Assembly (NCBI GenBank): GCA_003538495.1
Contig: DPSD01000206.1
Location: 2,768-16,584, forward strand
Length of the DNA stretch: 13,817 nucleotides
Reading direction: 5' to 3'
DNA from: Accumulibacter sp.
GTDB lineage: Bacteria > Pseudomonadota > Gammaproteobacteria > Burkholderiales > Rhodocyclaceae
The position numbers were made by a program, and so were the translations under genes. Below the pieces are notes generated by a model. That model did no database searches. It was given only the letters and a program-made list of their open reading frames with translations, and was not told the DNA's origin. Every line of letters starts with the position of its first letter. Position 1 is the stretch's first letter. Positions 1 to 7,883 of this stretch are shown here, in pieces.

Positions 1-80
1 GGCAGGAAACGCAGAACAAGGCGCGCGCCGTTCTGCGCGCTGCCGAGCTCGCCGAGAACGGCCTCGACACACAACTTTGA
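1..80 (+). CDS. trpE: Anthranilate synthase component I, C-terminal end only
   Basis: Only the last 25 codons lie in the window, read in the frame starting at base 3 and ending with TGA at 78-80. The visible peptide contains ETQNKARAVLRA, which matches the C-terminal end of anthranilate synthase large subunits (E. coli TrpE ends with a very similar ETRNKARAVLRA stretch). TrpE converts chorismate to anthranilate, using ammonia supplied by TrpG, as the first committed step of tryptophan synthesis. The order with trpG, trpD and trpC downstream on the same strand supports the call. The catalytic chorismate-binding domain is outside the window, so nothing can be said about it. PabB or another chorismate-binding enzyme would be the alternative, but the trp neighbours make trpE much more likely. 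Confidence 0.8.
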   Translation, partial: QETQNKARAVLRAAELAENGLDTQL

Positions 81-501
81 GCAAGTGGCTGACGACCGGC
101 CAGTAAGCATCGGCCGGTCCCTCGGCCGCCGACGCGGCAGTTCGCCCTCGGTCGACAGGCAAGCTGAGCGGCGCCAGCGACGTACCGGCAGCCCTTGCCG
201 GACACCAACCACCGCAGCAACCAGCGAAAGGGAGAAGCGCTGATCCGACCGTACCTGAAGGACGGGGAGACGCCGGCGAAAGCGCTCAAGCGGCTGCATG
301 TGCAAAGCCAAACTGATCCACAGCCGATTTCTACCGCCTCAGCTGAGCAATTCAACGCGGACGAGTGACGTGCCACCCCAATGGGTGCGACAATTCCAAC
401 CCGATCTGAACGGACGTTTCTCCGTCCAGCGCCAGAAAAAACGGGCATGGACAAGCGGCATTGACGCGTGCCGGTAACGCAATCAACAGGATAGGCCGAA
501 A
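81..501. other. trpE-trpG intergenic gap with small hairpins and an ORF scrap
   Basis: This 421-base stretch separates trpE from trpG, which are usually close together. It contains a perfect 8-bp inverted repeat (94-101 with 112-119), a 6-bp one (185-190 with 196-201) and a 5-bp one (412-416 with 423-427). None is followed by a T-run. An open frame without an ATG runs from a TTG at 195 to TGA at 366-368; its middle reads GETPAKALKRLHV, which I cannot assign to a family. A TTGACG at 461-466 could be a -35 box for trpG, but no good -10 box sits at the right distance. No run of Trp codons suggesting a leader-peptide attenuator was seen. It may hold remnants of a lost gene or insertion. Confidence 0.5.
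94..119 (+). repeat. 8-bp perfect inverted repeat just after trpE
   Basis: GACCGGCC at 94-101 is mirrored by GGCCGGTC at 112-119 around a 10-base loop, 13 bases after the trpE stop codon. The GC-rich stem could fold in RNA and act as a transcript end-protector or weak terminator. There is no U-tract after it, so a standard intrinsic terminator is not supported. Confidence 0.45.
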
Positions 502-1070
502 ATGCTCTTGATGATCGACAACTACGACTCCTTCACCTACAACCTCGTCCAGTACTTTGGCGAATTGGGGCAGGACGTCAAGGTGGTTCGCAACGACGCG
601 ATCTCGATTGGCGAAATCGCCCGCCTGGACCCCGCCTTGCTGGTGATTTCTCCCGGCCCCTGCGCGCCAGGACAGGCCGGAATCTCGCTGGCGGCGATTC
701 GCGAGTTCGCCGGCAGGATTCCGCTGCTCGGCGTGTGCCTCGGCCATCAGGCGATCGGCGAGGCCTTCGGTGGCCGCGTCGTCCACGCCCGACAGCTGAT
801 GCATGGCAAGGTATCGTCCGTGCATCACGGCGAGCGGGGGGTCTTTCGCGGACTGCCCAATCCCCTGACCTGCACGCGTTATCATTCGCTGGCCGTTGAG
901 CGCGAGTCCTTGCCGGACTGCCTGGAGATCACCGCCTGGACCGATGATGGCGAGATCATGGCTTTGCGCCATCGTCATCTGGCCGTCGAAGGAGTGCAAT
1001 TCCACCCGGAGTCGATTCTCACCGAGCGCGGCCACGACCTGTTGAAGAACTTTCTCGAGGAGCACGGCCA

Positions 1071-1074
<4 letters not shown>
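502..1074 (+). CDS. trpG: Anthranilate synthase component II (glutamine amidotransferase)
   Basis: The 190-residue protein is a single class-I glutamine amidotransferase domain that hydrolyses glutamine and passes ammonia to TrpE for anthranilate synthesis in the cytoplasm. Visible signatures are the N-terminal [16 protein letters not shown], the oxyanion segment [11 protein letters not shown] (residues 50-60), the nucleophile loop [15 protein letters not shown] with Cys79, and the His168/Glu170 pair in VQFHPESI. All three catalytic residues are therefore present and the length is normal for the family. An AGGA at 488-491 precedes the ATG at 502. The stop overlaps the trpD start by four bases (ATGA), indicating translational coupling. 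Betaproteobacterial TrpG often also serves PabB in folate synthesis; that is possible here but not visible from sequence. Confidence 0.96.
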
Positions 1075-2096
<1,022 letters not shown>

Positions 2097-2120
2097 CCGA
2101 CGCTTTCGCTAGGGAGAAAA

Positions 2121-2723
2121 GTGATCGCCATTCCACAAGCTGAAAAGCACTTCGACACCGCGGCTTACCTGGCCTGGGAGGAAACGCAGGCTGAACGTCA
2201 CGAATACGTCGCCGGCGAGGTATTCGCGATGGTCGGCGTGCGCCAGTCGCACAATGTAGCCACCGGAAATTTGTATGGCAGCTTGCGCCGAGCGCTCAGG
2301 GGCAGCCCTTGTCGCGTCTTCATCGAATCGGTCAAGGCGCGCATCGAAGCTGCCGACTGCTTTTTCTATCCCGACGTACTGGTCACTTGCGATCCCCGCG
2401 ACCGCCTGACGCCGGACTACGTCAGCCACCCGCTGTTGATTGCCGAAGTCCTGTCGTCATCGACCGCGGCCTTCGATCGCGGCGGCAAGTTCGCCGCTTA
2501 TCGCAAGCTCGAAAGCCTGCAGGAGTATGCGCTGGTCGACCTCGCCGCGCGGCGCGTCGAAGTCTTCCGCCGCGACGCGACGAACCACTGGGTGCTCCAC
2601 GACCACGGTCCCGGCGACAGCGTCGAGTTCGCTTCGCTGGCCGTGCAGGTGACCGTCGACGAACTCCTCGAAGACACCGCCGAAGACGTGACGGCACAAG
2701 CCTCGGAAACGGCTCCGCGATGA
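2121..2723 (+). CDS. Uma2 family (DUF820) putative restriction-like endonuclease
   Basis: The 200-residue protein resembles the Uma2/DUF820 family (PF05685), which has a PD-(D/E)XK-like nuclease fold and mostly unknown function. Visible family features are the N-terminal [20 protein letters not shown] with its ERHEY segment, then YPDVLVTCD (residues 83-91, with the PD pair). [11 protein letters not shown] (about 105-115) has the acidic residue E109, and [13 protein letters not shown] (118-130) has the basic residue K123. The [10 protein letters not shown] segment follows. The putative catalytic set PD...E...K is intact. It starts at GTG with a strong Shine-Dalgarno AGGGAG at 2111-2116. It lies 24 bases after trpD, and its stop overlaps the trpC ATG by four bases, so it is embedded in the trp operon and probably co-transcribed. 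Why it sits there is unknown. Base composition looks like its neighbours, so a transfer, if any, is not recent. Confidence 0.85.
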   Translation: MIAIPQAEKHFDTAAYLAWEETQAERHEYVAGEVFAMVGVRQSHNVATGNLYGSLRRALRGSPCRVFIESVKARIEAADCFFYPDVLVTCDPRDRLTPDYVSHPLLIAEVLSSSTAAFDRGGKFAAYRKLESLQEYALVDLAARRVEVFRRDATNHWVLHDHGPGDSVEFASLAVQVTVDELLEDTAEDVTAQASETAPR

Positions 2724-3508
2724 GCGACATCCTGAACCGGATTCTCGCCGTCAAGCGTGAGGAAGTCGCCGCCGCGCAGGCGGACGTATCTCTTGCGAGC
2801 GTGCGCGCCGCAGCGGAACTGCAGCCCACGGCGCGAGACTTTGTCGGCGCCATCCGCGGCAGGATCGCCGCCGCTCAGCCGGCGGTAATCGCCGAAATCA
2901 AGAAGGCCAGCCCGTCCCGCGGAGTGCTGCGAGCGGACTTTCGGCCGGCCGAAATCGCCGCCAGCTATCGGCGCCACGGCGCGGCGTGCCTGTCGGTGCT
3001 TACCGACGCGCAGTTCTTTCAGGGCGCGCCGGCATACCTGCAGGCGGCACGCACCGCCTGCCTCTTGCCGGTATTGCGCAAGGACTTCCTGGTCGACGCC
3101 TATCAGGTCTATCAGACGCGGGCGATGGGCGCCGACGCGATCCTGCTGATCGCCGCCGCGCTCGACCTGCCCAGCATGCGCGACTTCGAGGCTGTCGCCG
3201 ACAGCCTGGGCATGGCTGTGCTGGTCGAAGTGCACAATGGCCGCGAGCTCGATCTCGCCCTGCAACTCGCCACGCCGCTGATCGGCATCAATAACCGCAA
3301 CCTGCGCAGCTTCGAAGTCAGCTTGGCGACGACGCTCGAACTGCTGCCGTCGATTCCGGAAAGTCGGATCGTCGTCACCGAGAGCGGCATCCTCGCCAGG
3401 AGCGACGTGCAATTGATGCGCAACAGCGGCGTCAACGCCTTTCTCGTGGGTGAAGCGTTCATGCGCGCGGCCGAGCCGGGCGAGGCGCTGGCCGAGTTGT
3501 TCCTCTGA
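2720..3508 (+). CDS. trpC: Indole-3-glycerol phosphate synthase
   Basis: The 262-residue TIM-barrel enzyme closes the ring of the carboxyphenylamino-deoxyribulose phosphate intermediate to give indole-3-glycerol phosphate. Matching active-site motifs are [12 protein letters not shown] (residues 57-68, with E59 and K61), LRKDF (119-123, with the catalytic Lys121), LVEVHN (168-173, with E170), INNRNL (190-195) and the phosphate-binding end VTESGI (219-224) and FLVGEAFM. The length is that of a monofunctional enzyme, with no TrpF domain. The open frame continues upstream to 2309, but homology begins at the ATG at 2720, which overlaps the stop of the Uma2-family gene by four bases. No good terminator follows it before the porin promoter, so some read-through into the first porin is possible. 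Confidence 0.97.
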   Translation: MSDILNRILAVKREEVAAAQADVSLASVRAAAELQPTARDFVGAIRGRIAAAQPAVIAEIKKASPSRGVLRADFRPAEIAASYRRHGAACLSVLTDAQFFQGAPAYLQAARTACLLPVLRKDFLVDAYQVYQTRAMGADAILLIAAALDLPSMRDFEAVADSLGMAVLVEVHNGRELDLALQLATPLIGINNRNLRSFEVSLATTLELLPSIPESRIVVTESGILARSDVQLMRNSGVNAFLVGEAFMRAAEPGEALAELFL

Positions 3509-3640
3509 CCGGGAGGCCGCCGCGCGCGGTACCGACCAGCCGTTGATCCGGCAGGGCGAGCAGTCACTCGGCGCGCCTCCACAGATGTTGCAAAAAACCA
3601 ACAATCACTCCGCGACCAACAGCGAAAGCGTTCGGGGCGC

Positions 3641-3669
3641 TTGCTCCGCCTGTCTGCGCTTGCCACAAT
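3641..3669 (+). promoter_or_regulatory. Candidate sigma-70 promoter of the first porin gene
   Basis: TTGCTC at 3641-3646 and CACAAT at 3664-3669 are separated by 17 bases, with TG one base upstream of the -10 box (extended -10). The second porin carries the same boxes at the same spacing with a different spacer sequence, which is the main support. It predicts a 5' leader of about 75-80 bases. The paired match is seen; activity is inferred. Confidence 0.6.
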
Positions 3670-3753
3670 CACTCCAACTTCTCGTCATCGAGAGGCCCAG
3701 TTTGATGAAGCACCAGTTGGATTCATTGATCGCAAACCTAGAGGAGATTCACC

Positions 3754-4866
3754 ATGCAGAAGAAAATCATCGCACTGGCCGTCGCCAGCCTGGCCTCGGG
3801 CGCTGCTCTGGCCCAGACCAACGTCACCGTTTACGGTATTGCCGACGCGGGCTACATCTACAGCACGGGCGGTACGCCCCCCCTGGTCAACGGCACCTAC
3901 ACCTTCAGTGGCATCCAGTCCGGCCTGCTGAGCGGCTCCCGCATCGGTTTCAAAGGTGAGGAAGCGCTGGGCAATGGCCTGAAGGCGATCTTCACCCTCG
4001 AATATTCGCTGAGCATCGACAACAACAGCGGTATCGGCAACACCCAAGGCGGCACCCTGAACGCCCGCCAGCAATTCGTTGGCCTCTCCAGCGACAAGCT
4101 CGGTACCGTCGCCCTCGGCCGTCAGTATTCTCCTGGCTATCTGGCCACGGTCAACAATGACCCCTTCGGTGGCGCCGCCTTCGAGCCGCAGTCGTTCCTG
4201 AGCGCCCAGGCTGGCAATACCATTACCCCGAACAGCGCTGCCCGTTGGGATAACGCCGTCACCTACACCTCGCCGAACTGGAGCGGATTCACCGCCAAGG
4301 CGATCTACGGTTTTGGTGAGAGCAGCCTCGGTGGCTACAACAACGCCAGCACCTCCGACAACGGCAAGTTTGCTCTGGGTGGCAACTACGCCAACGGCCC
4401 GCTGAACATCGATCTGGTCTACCAGACTCGCCAGAACGTCATCACGACCTTCCCGACCCTGCCAGGCCAGGGCAACGACATCAACGAAGGCTATGTCGGT
4501 GCCAGCTATGACTTCAAGATGGTCAAGATCATGGGCTCGTATCAGCAGCAGAACGACAAGAACGCCGTCAACCTGGACAACACCGTGTGGCAACTGGGTG
4601 CGGTCATTCCGGTGATGGCGGCCAGCGCGATCCGCCTCGGCTACGCTCAACTGGAGTGGGATCAAGGCAAGTACCTGCTGAACAACAGCAGCCAGTCCGC
4701 CGCCCTGGGCTGGACCACCGACATGTCCAAGCGTACCACCCTGTACGCCGGCTATGTCTGGACAAAGAACGACAACCACAGCACGGGCAACGGCCCTGTC
4801 GCCGGCATCGGCGCCCCTGGCGAGAGCAACAACACCTTCCTGGCCGGTCTGCGTCACTCGTTCTGA
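3754..4866 (+). CDS. Outer-membrane general porin (Gram-negative porin, betaproteobacterial type), copy 1
   Basis: The 370-residue protein has a signal peptide (MQKKIIALAVASLASGAALA, cleavage after residue 20), then the usual first strand NVTVYGIADAGYIY. Segments such as RIGFKGEEALGNGLKAIFTLEY and ARQQFVGLSSDKLGTVALGRQY (the periplasmic turn and loop region of porin_4/OmpC-like proteins) follow, and the C-terminal strand ends in Phe (LRHSF), the signal for BAM-dependent insertion. It should form a trimeric 16-strand beta barrel for passive uptake of small hydrophilic solutes; its specificity cannot be read from sequence. GAGGAG at 3741-3746 sets the start. A paralogue follows, alike through most of its length. 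It has its own promoter and a strong terminator, so it is probably mainly monocistronic. Confidence 0.93.
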   Translation: MQKKIIALAVASLASGAALAQTNVTVYGIADAGYIYSTGGTPPLVNGTYTFSGIQSGLLSGSRIGFKGEEALGNGLKAIFTLEYSLSIDNNSGIGNTQGGTLNARQQFVGLSSDKLGTVALGRQYSPGYLATVNNDPFGGAAFEPQSFLSAQAGNTITPNSAARWDNAVTYTSPNWSGFTAKAIYGFGESSLGGYNNASTSDNGKFALGGNYANGPLNIDLVYQTRQNVITTFPTLPGQGNDINEGYVGASYDFKMVKIMGSYQQQNDKNAVNLDNTVWQLGAVIPVMAASAIRLGYAQLEWDQGKYLLNNSSQSAALGWTTDMSKRTTLYAGYVWTKNDNHSTGNGPVAGIGAPGESNNTFLAGLRHSF

Positions 4867-4890
4867 CCAGCAAGGATCACTTGTATCCCC

Positions 4891-4918
4891 AAACGGGCGC
4901 TTCGGCGCCCGTTTTTTT
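4891..4918 (+). terminator. Intrinsic terminator after porin copy 1
   Basis: A perfect 10-bp stem (AAACGGGCGC at 4891-4900, GCGCCCGTTT at 4905-4914) closes a stable TTCG tetraloop and runs into seven T residues (4912-4918). It lies 24 bases after the porin stop codon. The stem is identical to the one after the second porin. Confidence 0.95.
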
Positions 4919-5124
4919 ATCACCGCGACCGCTCGCACGGTTTGCCCACTTACAGCGGGGCGGGCGAACGATCAAACGATGGATCGCCCGAGCGCGCTCC
5001 GATTGGCCAGCCTGCAAGTAGTCGTGGTTCGCAAGGTGGCCTTGACCATCTTTGCACCCACTCAAGTCAATGCGTCGCCAACTCGCCAAGGCAACTGTGG
5101 CGAAAAGACAACAAACGCCCTGGT

Positions 5125-5155
5125 GAGCAGCCGATGAGGCCCATCGGGCTTGCTC
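5125..5155. repeat. Imperfect dyad overlapping the -35 box of porin copy 2
   Basis: The left arm GAGCAGCCGATG (5125-5136) pairs with the right arm CATCGGGCTTGCTC (5142-5155) with two unpaired bases in the right arm. The right arm contains the whole -35 box. A shorter dyad, AAGCG (3626-3630) with CGCTT (3638-3642), touches the -35 box of the other porin. A repressor or activator site is possible but not shown. Confidence 0.35.
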
Positions 5156-5178
5156 GCCTCTGGACGGCCTGCCACAAT
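5150..5178 (+). promoter_or_regulatory. Candidate sigma-70 promoter of the second porin gene
   Basis: TTGCTC at 5150-5155 and CACAAT at 5173-5178 are 17 bases apart, preceded by TG one base upstream of the -10 box. Boxes and spacing are identical to those in front of the first porin. The predicted leader is about 95 bases. An imperfect inverted repeat (5125-5136 against 5142-5155) overlaps the -35 box and could be an operator. Confidence 0.6.
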
Positions 5179-5281
5179 TCGCTCAACAACTTCGCAACAG
5201 AGCTTCGCTTGGCGGCAGTCCGGTTCAGCAAAGCCGGTTTTAGCGCAACGATTGCAAACCCCCCCACAGGAGATCACTGAC

Positions 5282-6412
5282 ATGCAAAAGAAACTCATCG
5301 CACTGGCCGTTGCCGGCCTGGCCTCGGGTACTGCCCTTGCCCAGAGCAACGTCACCATCTACGGCGTTGTCGACGCCGGCTATATCTACAGTTCGGGTAG
5401 CGCTGGCAAGCGCATGGGAACCAACACCTTCAGCGGTATCGCGTCCGGCATCGCCGCTGGCAACCGCCTCGGCTTCAAGGGCGAAGAAGCCCTTGGCAAC
5501 GGCCTCAAAGCGGTATTCACGCTGGAGTACGGACTCGACATCGACACCAACCAGGGCATCGGCACTGGCGGCCTCAATGCCCGCCAGCAATTCGTCGGCC
5601 TCGCCAGCGACAAGCTCGGCACGGTCGCGCTCGGTCGCCAGTATGCTCCTGGCTTCAACGCGTCGGCCCGCAACGATGCGCTCGACGCGACCGACATGGC
5701 CATTCAGTCCAGCCTGAGCGCCCTGTCCGGGATGACGATCACCCCGAACAGCCCGGCTCGCTTCGATAACGCCGTCACCTACACCAGCAACAACTACTCG
5801 GGCTTCACCGTCAGCGCCATCTACGGCTTCGGCGAGAGCAACCTGGGCGGCTACAACAACACCAGCGTCTACGACAACGGCAAAGCTGGCGTTGGCGTCA
5901 ACTACGCCAATGGCCCGGTCAACGTCGATGTCGTGTACCAGTCGCGCACCAACGTCGTCATCCCCAACCTCAACCCGCCGCCCTTTAAGGCCCCGGGTAG
6001 CGACAGCAGCATCAACGAATGGTACGTCGGCGGCTCGTGGGACTTCAAGGTTGTCAAGGCCTTCGCCAGCTACCAGGCGCTGGATAACAACGCCAACATC
6101 ATTGCCAAGACCATCGACGACAGCAACCTCTGGACCTTGGGCCTATCCGCCCCGGTTGGTCCTGGCACGTTCGCCGTGAGCTATGGCAGACTGTCGCTCG
6201 ACCGCAAGAACCTGGCTGACGGCGACAGCTGGGGCGCCGGCACGATGTACACCTATCCGCTTTCCAAGCGTACCGCCGTGTATGCCGCGTACAGCTACTT
6301 CAACAACGACAAGTACTCGATTCCCGGCCAGGCGATCATCACCCCGGGCCTGATCGGCGCACCGGGTGAAAGCAACTACACGGTCGGTGCCGGCCTGATG
6401 CACAGCTTCTGA
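5282..6412 (+). CDS. Outer-membrane general porin (Gram-negative porin, betaproteobacterial type), copy 2
   Basis: The 376-residue porin is a close paralogue of the preceding gene. It has the same signal peptide design (MQKKLIALAVAGLASGTALA, cleavage after residue 20), first strand NVTIYGVVDAGYIY, the LGFKGEEALGNGLKAVFTLEY and ARQQFVGLASDKLGTVALGR segments, and a terminal HSF. The frame is open from 5150, but AGGAG at 5268-5272 and the signal peptide fix the start at 5282. The differences cluster in likely surface loops: residues just after the first strand, the segment around NVVIPNLNPPPFKAPGSDSS, and the loop before the last strands. Pore selectivity may therefore differ from copy 1. It is flanked by its own promoter and terminator, suggesting separate regulation. 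Confidence 0.93.
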   Translation: MQKKLIALAVAGLASGTALAQSNVTIYGVVDAGYIYSSGSAGKRMGTNTFSGIASGIAAGNRLGFKGEEALGNGLKAVFTLEYGLDIDTNQGIGTGGLNARQQFVGLASDKLGTVALGRQYAPGFNASARNDALDATDMAIQSSLSALSGMTITPNSPARFDNAVTYTSNNYSGFTVSAIYGFGESNLGGYNNTSVYDNGKAGVGVNYANGPVNVDVVYQSRTNVVIPNLNPPPFKAPGSDSSINEWYVGGSWDFKVVKAFASYQALDNNANIIAKTIDDSNLWTLGLSAPVGPGTFAVSYGRLSLDRKNLADGDSWGAGTMYTYPLSKRTAVYAAYSYFNNDKYSIPGQAIITPGLIGAPGESNYTVGAGLMHSF

Positions 6413-6433
6413 TACCGGTCTCCGGGTCAAGAC

Positions 6434-6460
6434 AAACGGGCGCGCCGCGCCCGTTTTTTT
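6434..6460 (+). terminator. Intrinsic terminator after porin copy 2
   Basis: The stem AAACGGGCGC (6434-6443) with GCGCCCGTTT (6447-6456) closes a three-base GCC loop and runs into seven T residues (6454-6460). Both arms are identical to those of the terminator after the first porin; only the loop differs. Confidence 0.95.
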
Positions 6461-6514
6461 CTTTCGGTCGGACCGCGGCCGAGCGGTAAGAAGCCACCGC
6501 TCGACGACCACCGC

Positions 6515-6543
6515 TTGCGCCACTCTCGCCGACTCTGTAGAAT
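6515..6543 (+). promoter_or_regulatory. Sigma-70 promoter of rpsT
   Basis: TTGCGC at 6515-6520 and TAGAAT at 6538-6543 are separated by exactly 17 bases and lie 48 bases before the rpsT start codon. This predicts a leader of about 40 bases ending in a TAGGA Shine-Dalgarno at 6576-6580. Both boxes are close to consensus, as expected for a ribosomal protein gene. Confidence 0.75.
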
Positions 6544-6590
6544 GCGCGCCTTTCGACCTACTCTGCAGTTTTTCATAGGAACAAACATCA

Positions 6591-6860
6591 ATGGCCAATA
6601 GCGCACAGACTCGCAAGCGAGCCCGCCAAGCCGTCAAACAACGCCTCCACAACGCCGGCCTGCGGTCGACCCTGCGCACCGCCGTCAAGCGCGTTCAGAA
6701 AGCGATCGTGGCTGGCGACAAGGCTGCCGCCCAGAGCATTTTCCAGCAGTCCGTGACCGTCATCGACCGTATTGCCGACAAGAAGATCGTCCACAAGAAC
6801 AAGGCCGCTCGGCAGAAGAGCCGCCTGTCGGCTCAAATCAAGGTTCTCGCTGCGCCGTAG
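6591..6860 (+). CDS. rpsT: 30S ribosomal protein S20
   Basis: The 89-residue, strongly basic protein matches S20 (bS20): the start [21 protein letters not shown], the central [12 protein letters not shown] and the C-terminal [18 protein letters not shown] are family hallmarks, and the length is typical. S20 binds 16S rRNA early in 30S assembly as a bundle of long helices. It is preceded by a clear promoter and a TAGGA ribosome site and sits alone between the porin terminator and the pcm-like gene. In enterobacteria rpsT is autoregulated at translation, often with a non-ATG start; here the start is ATG, so that control may differ. Confidence 0.98.
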   Translation: MANSAQTRKRARQAVKQRLHNAGLRSTLRTAVKRVQKAIVAGDKAAAQSIFQQSVTVIDRIADKKIVHKNKAARQKSRLSAQIKVLAAP

Positions 6861-6886
6861 CCATTCGGCGAATTCCCCACGCGACA

Positions 6887-6917
6887 AAGCGGCGCCTCAA
6901 GCTGCCGCTTCCTTTCC
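6887..6917 (+). terminator. Weak candidate terminator after rpsT
   Basis: AAGCGGC (6887-6893) pairs with GCCGCTT (6904-6910) around a 10-base loop, followed by a pyrimidine-rich CCTTTCC rather than a true T-run. Its position 27 bases after the rpsT stop is suitable, but the tail is poor, so termination may be partial. Confidence 0.4.
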
Positions 6918-7134
6918 GATGAAGGTGTCGGCCCGGACCCTGCCGCTGACGACACGCGCTGCTTCGGTACCCGTCACTTTCTCGACACCACGCTCACCTG
7001 CCTCCGAAAAGCCATCGGCGCCAGCGCGCATGCCGAAGTGACATGACCGTCCCCGCCTGAACCGGCCGCTGCTGTTGCGCCCTGCTGCCTGCCCCTTCCA
7101 GATCCCAGCGCACGACCCAACACCGATACAAGGG

Positions 7135-7140
7135 TATAAT
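7135..7140 (+). promoter_or_regulatory. Candidate -10 box for the pcm-like / rhodanese / tolC genes
   Basis: A perfect TATAAT lies 60 bases before the chosen start codon. No good -35 box sits 16-18 bases upstream (the 17-base position reads ACGACC), so the promoter may need an activator or use a different arrangement. Confidence 0.45.
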
Positions 7141-7157
7141 TCGACGCTGGCGATTTC

Positions 7158-7177
7158 ATATTAGATCGCACTAATAT
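7158..7177. promoter_or_regulatory. AT-rich 20-bp palindrome, candidate operator
   Basis: ATATTAG (7158-7164) is mirrored exactly by CTAATAT (7171-7177) around a six-base centre. It lies just downstream of the TATAAT at 7135-7140 and 22 bases before the start codon at 7200, where a bound repressor would block transcription. The AT-rich arms stand out in this GC-rich sequence. Size and symmetry resemble operators of dimeric winged-helix repressors such as ArsR or MarR types; the actual regulator is unknown. Confidence 0.5.
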
Positions 7178-7199
7178 TACTGTCATGATGGGAAAGACT

Positions 7200-7868
7200 A
7201 TGTCTGCGGCGAAGATGGATATGGAAGAAGCGCGCTTCAACATGATCGAACAGCAGATCCGCCCCTGGGAGGTACTGGATCCGGAAGTGCTTGAGCTTCT
7301 TTCGACGGTCAAACGCGAAGATTTTGTGTCGCCCGCACACCGTATGCTGGCGTTTGCCGACATTGAACTGCCGATCGGCAATGGTCAAACGATGCTCCAG
7401 CCGAAGATCGAGGCGCGCATCCTCCAGCAACTGGCGATCAAGAATACTGATGTCGTGCTGGAGGTCGGCACCGGCAGCGGCTATATGGCCGCCTTGCTGG
7501 CGTCCAAGGCGGAGAACGTGTACACCGTCGAAATCGACCCGTTCCTTGCGGCGTCGGCCAGAGAGAATCTGCAGAAGGCTGGAGTGGCGAACGTCCTGGT
7601 CGAAACCGGGGACGCCTCCGAAGGCTGGCCCAAGCACGGCCCCTTCGACGTGATCGTCATCTCGGGCTCCTTGCCCGAGTTGCCCGAGCAGTTCTTGCAG
7701 CAGTTGAAGATCGGCGGACGACTCGCGGCCTTCGTCGGCGAGCCACCGGCGATGCAGGCACGCATCGTCACCCGCACCGGCGACACCGCCTTCAATACGA
7801 TCAACGTGTTCGAAACGGTGGTTGCGCCGCTGAGCACTGCCAGGCAGCGCCAGCGATTCGTCTTCTGA
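7200..7868 (+). CDS. Pcm-like (protein-L-isoaspartate O-methyltransferase family) SAM methyltransferase
   Basis: With the ATG at 7200 the protein has 222 residues. An in-frame ATG at 7185 would add five residues but has no ribosome site and abuts the palindrome. The fold is a Rossmann-type SAM methyltransferase: EARFNMIEQQIRPWEVL (residues 10-26), the family segment IGNGQTMLQPKIEARIL (59-75), SAM motif I VLEVGTGSGYMAALLAS (86-102) and the acidic VEID end of strand 2. The family normally repairs isoaspartyl residues in aged proteins. Its usual QTISQP active-site segment reads QTMLQP here, so the family's conserved Ser is Leu, and the true substrate is uncertain. The rhodanese remnant follows after 15 bases and tolC after that, an order I recall from other betaproteobacteria. 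Confidence 0.85.
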   Translation: MSAAKMDMEEARFNMIEQQIRPWEVLDPEVLELLSTVKREDFVSPAHRMLAFADIELPIGNGQTMLQPKIEARILQQLAIKNTDVVLEVGTGSGYMAALLASKAENVYTVEIDPFLAASARENLQKAGVANVLVETGDASEGWPKHGPFDVIVISGSLPELPEQFLQQLKIGGRLAAFVGEPPAMQARIVTRTGDTAFNTINVFETVVAPLSTARQRQRFVF

Positions 7869-7883
7869 TCGCGAATCAGGGTC

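Larger units (their letters stand above)
4867..5281. other. Intergenic region between the two porin genes
   Basis: This 415-base stretch holds the terminator of the first porin at its left end and the promoter and leader of the second porin at its right end. The middle (about 4920-5120) has no recognisable gene. It contains a 7-bp inverted repeat (CGGGCGA at 4961-4967, TCGCCCG at 4984-4990) around a 16-base loop, of unknown meaning. Small open frames here on both strands show no family features, so I treat them as chance. Confidence 0.6.
6861..7199. other. Intergenic region between rpsT and the pcm-like gene
   Basis: This 339-base stretch contains a possible rpsT terminator at 6887-6917, and a promoter and palindrome near its right end. 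Between them I see no convincing gene. A minus-strand frame from ATG at 7031 to a stop at 6897 would encode 44 residues, rich in Ala, Gly, Glu and Arg. It has no clear ribosome site and no family I recognise. Confidence 0.5.

Noticed and set aside
338..347. Perfect 10-bp palindrome CTCAGCTGAG in the trpE-trpG gap
   Set aside because: Short self-complementary words of this size occur by chance and no promoter is next to it.
81..501. Tryptophan leader-peptide attenuator in the trpE-trpG gap
   Set aside because: No short ORF with consecutive Trp codons and no terminator with a T-run was found.
2309..2719. Upstream extension of the trpC frame
   Set aside because: Arg-rich shadow of the Uma2-family gene; TrpC homology begins exactly at the ATG at 2720.
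2498..3604. 368-codon minus-strand open frame opposite trpC
   Set aside because: Low-complexity composition and no family motif; trpC on the other strand has all its active-site residues.
3685..4938. 417-codon open frame on the minus strand opposite porin copy 1
   Set aside because: It mirrors the porin codon pattern in a GC-rich gene, has no recognisable domain, and covers the whole terminator. The plus-strand porin has signal peptide, strands and terminal Phe.
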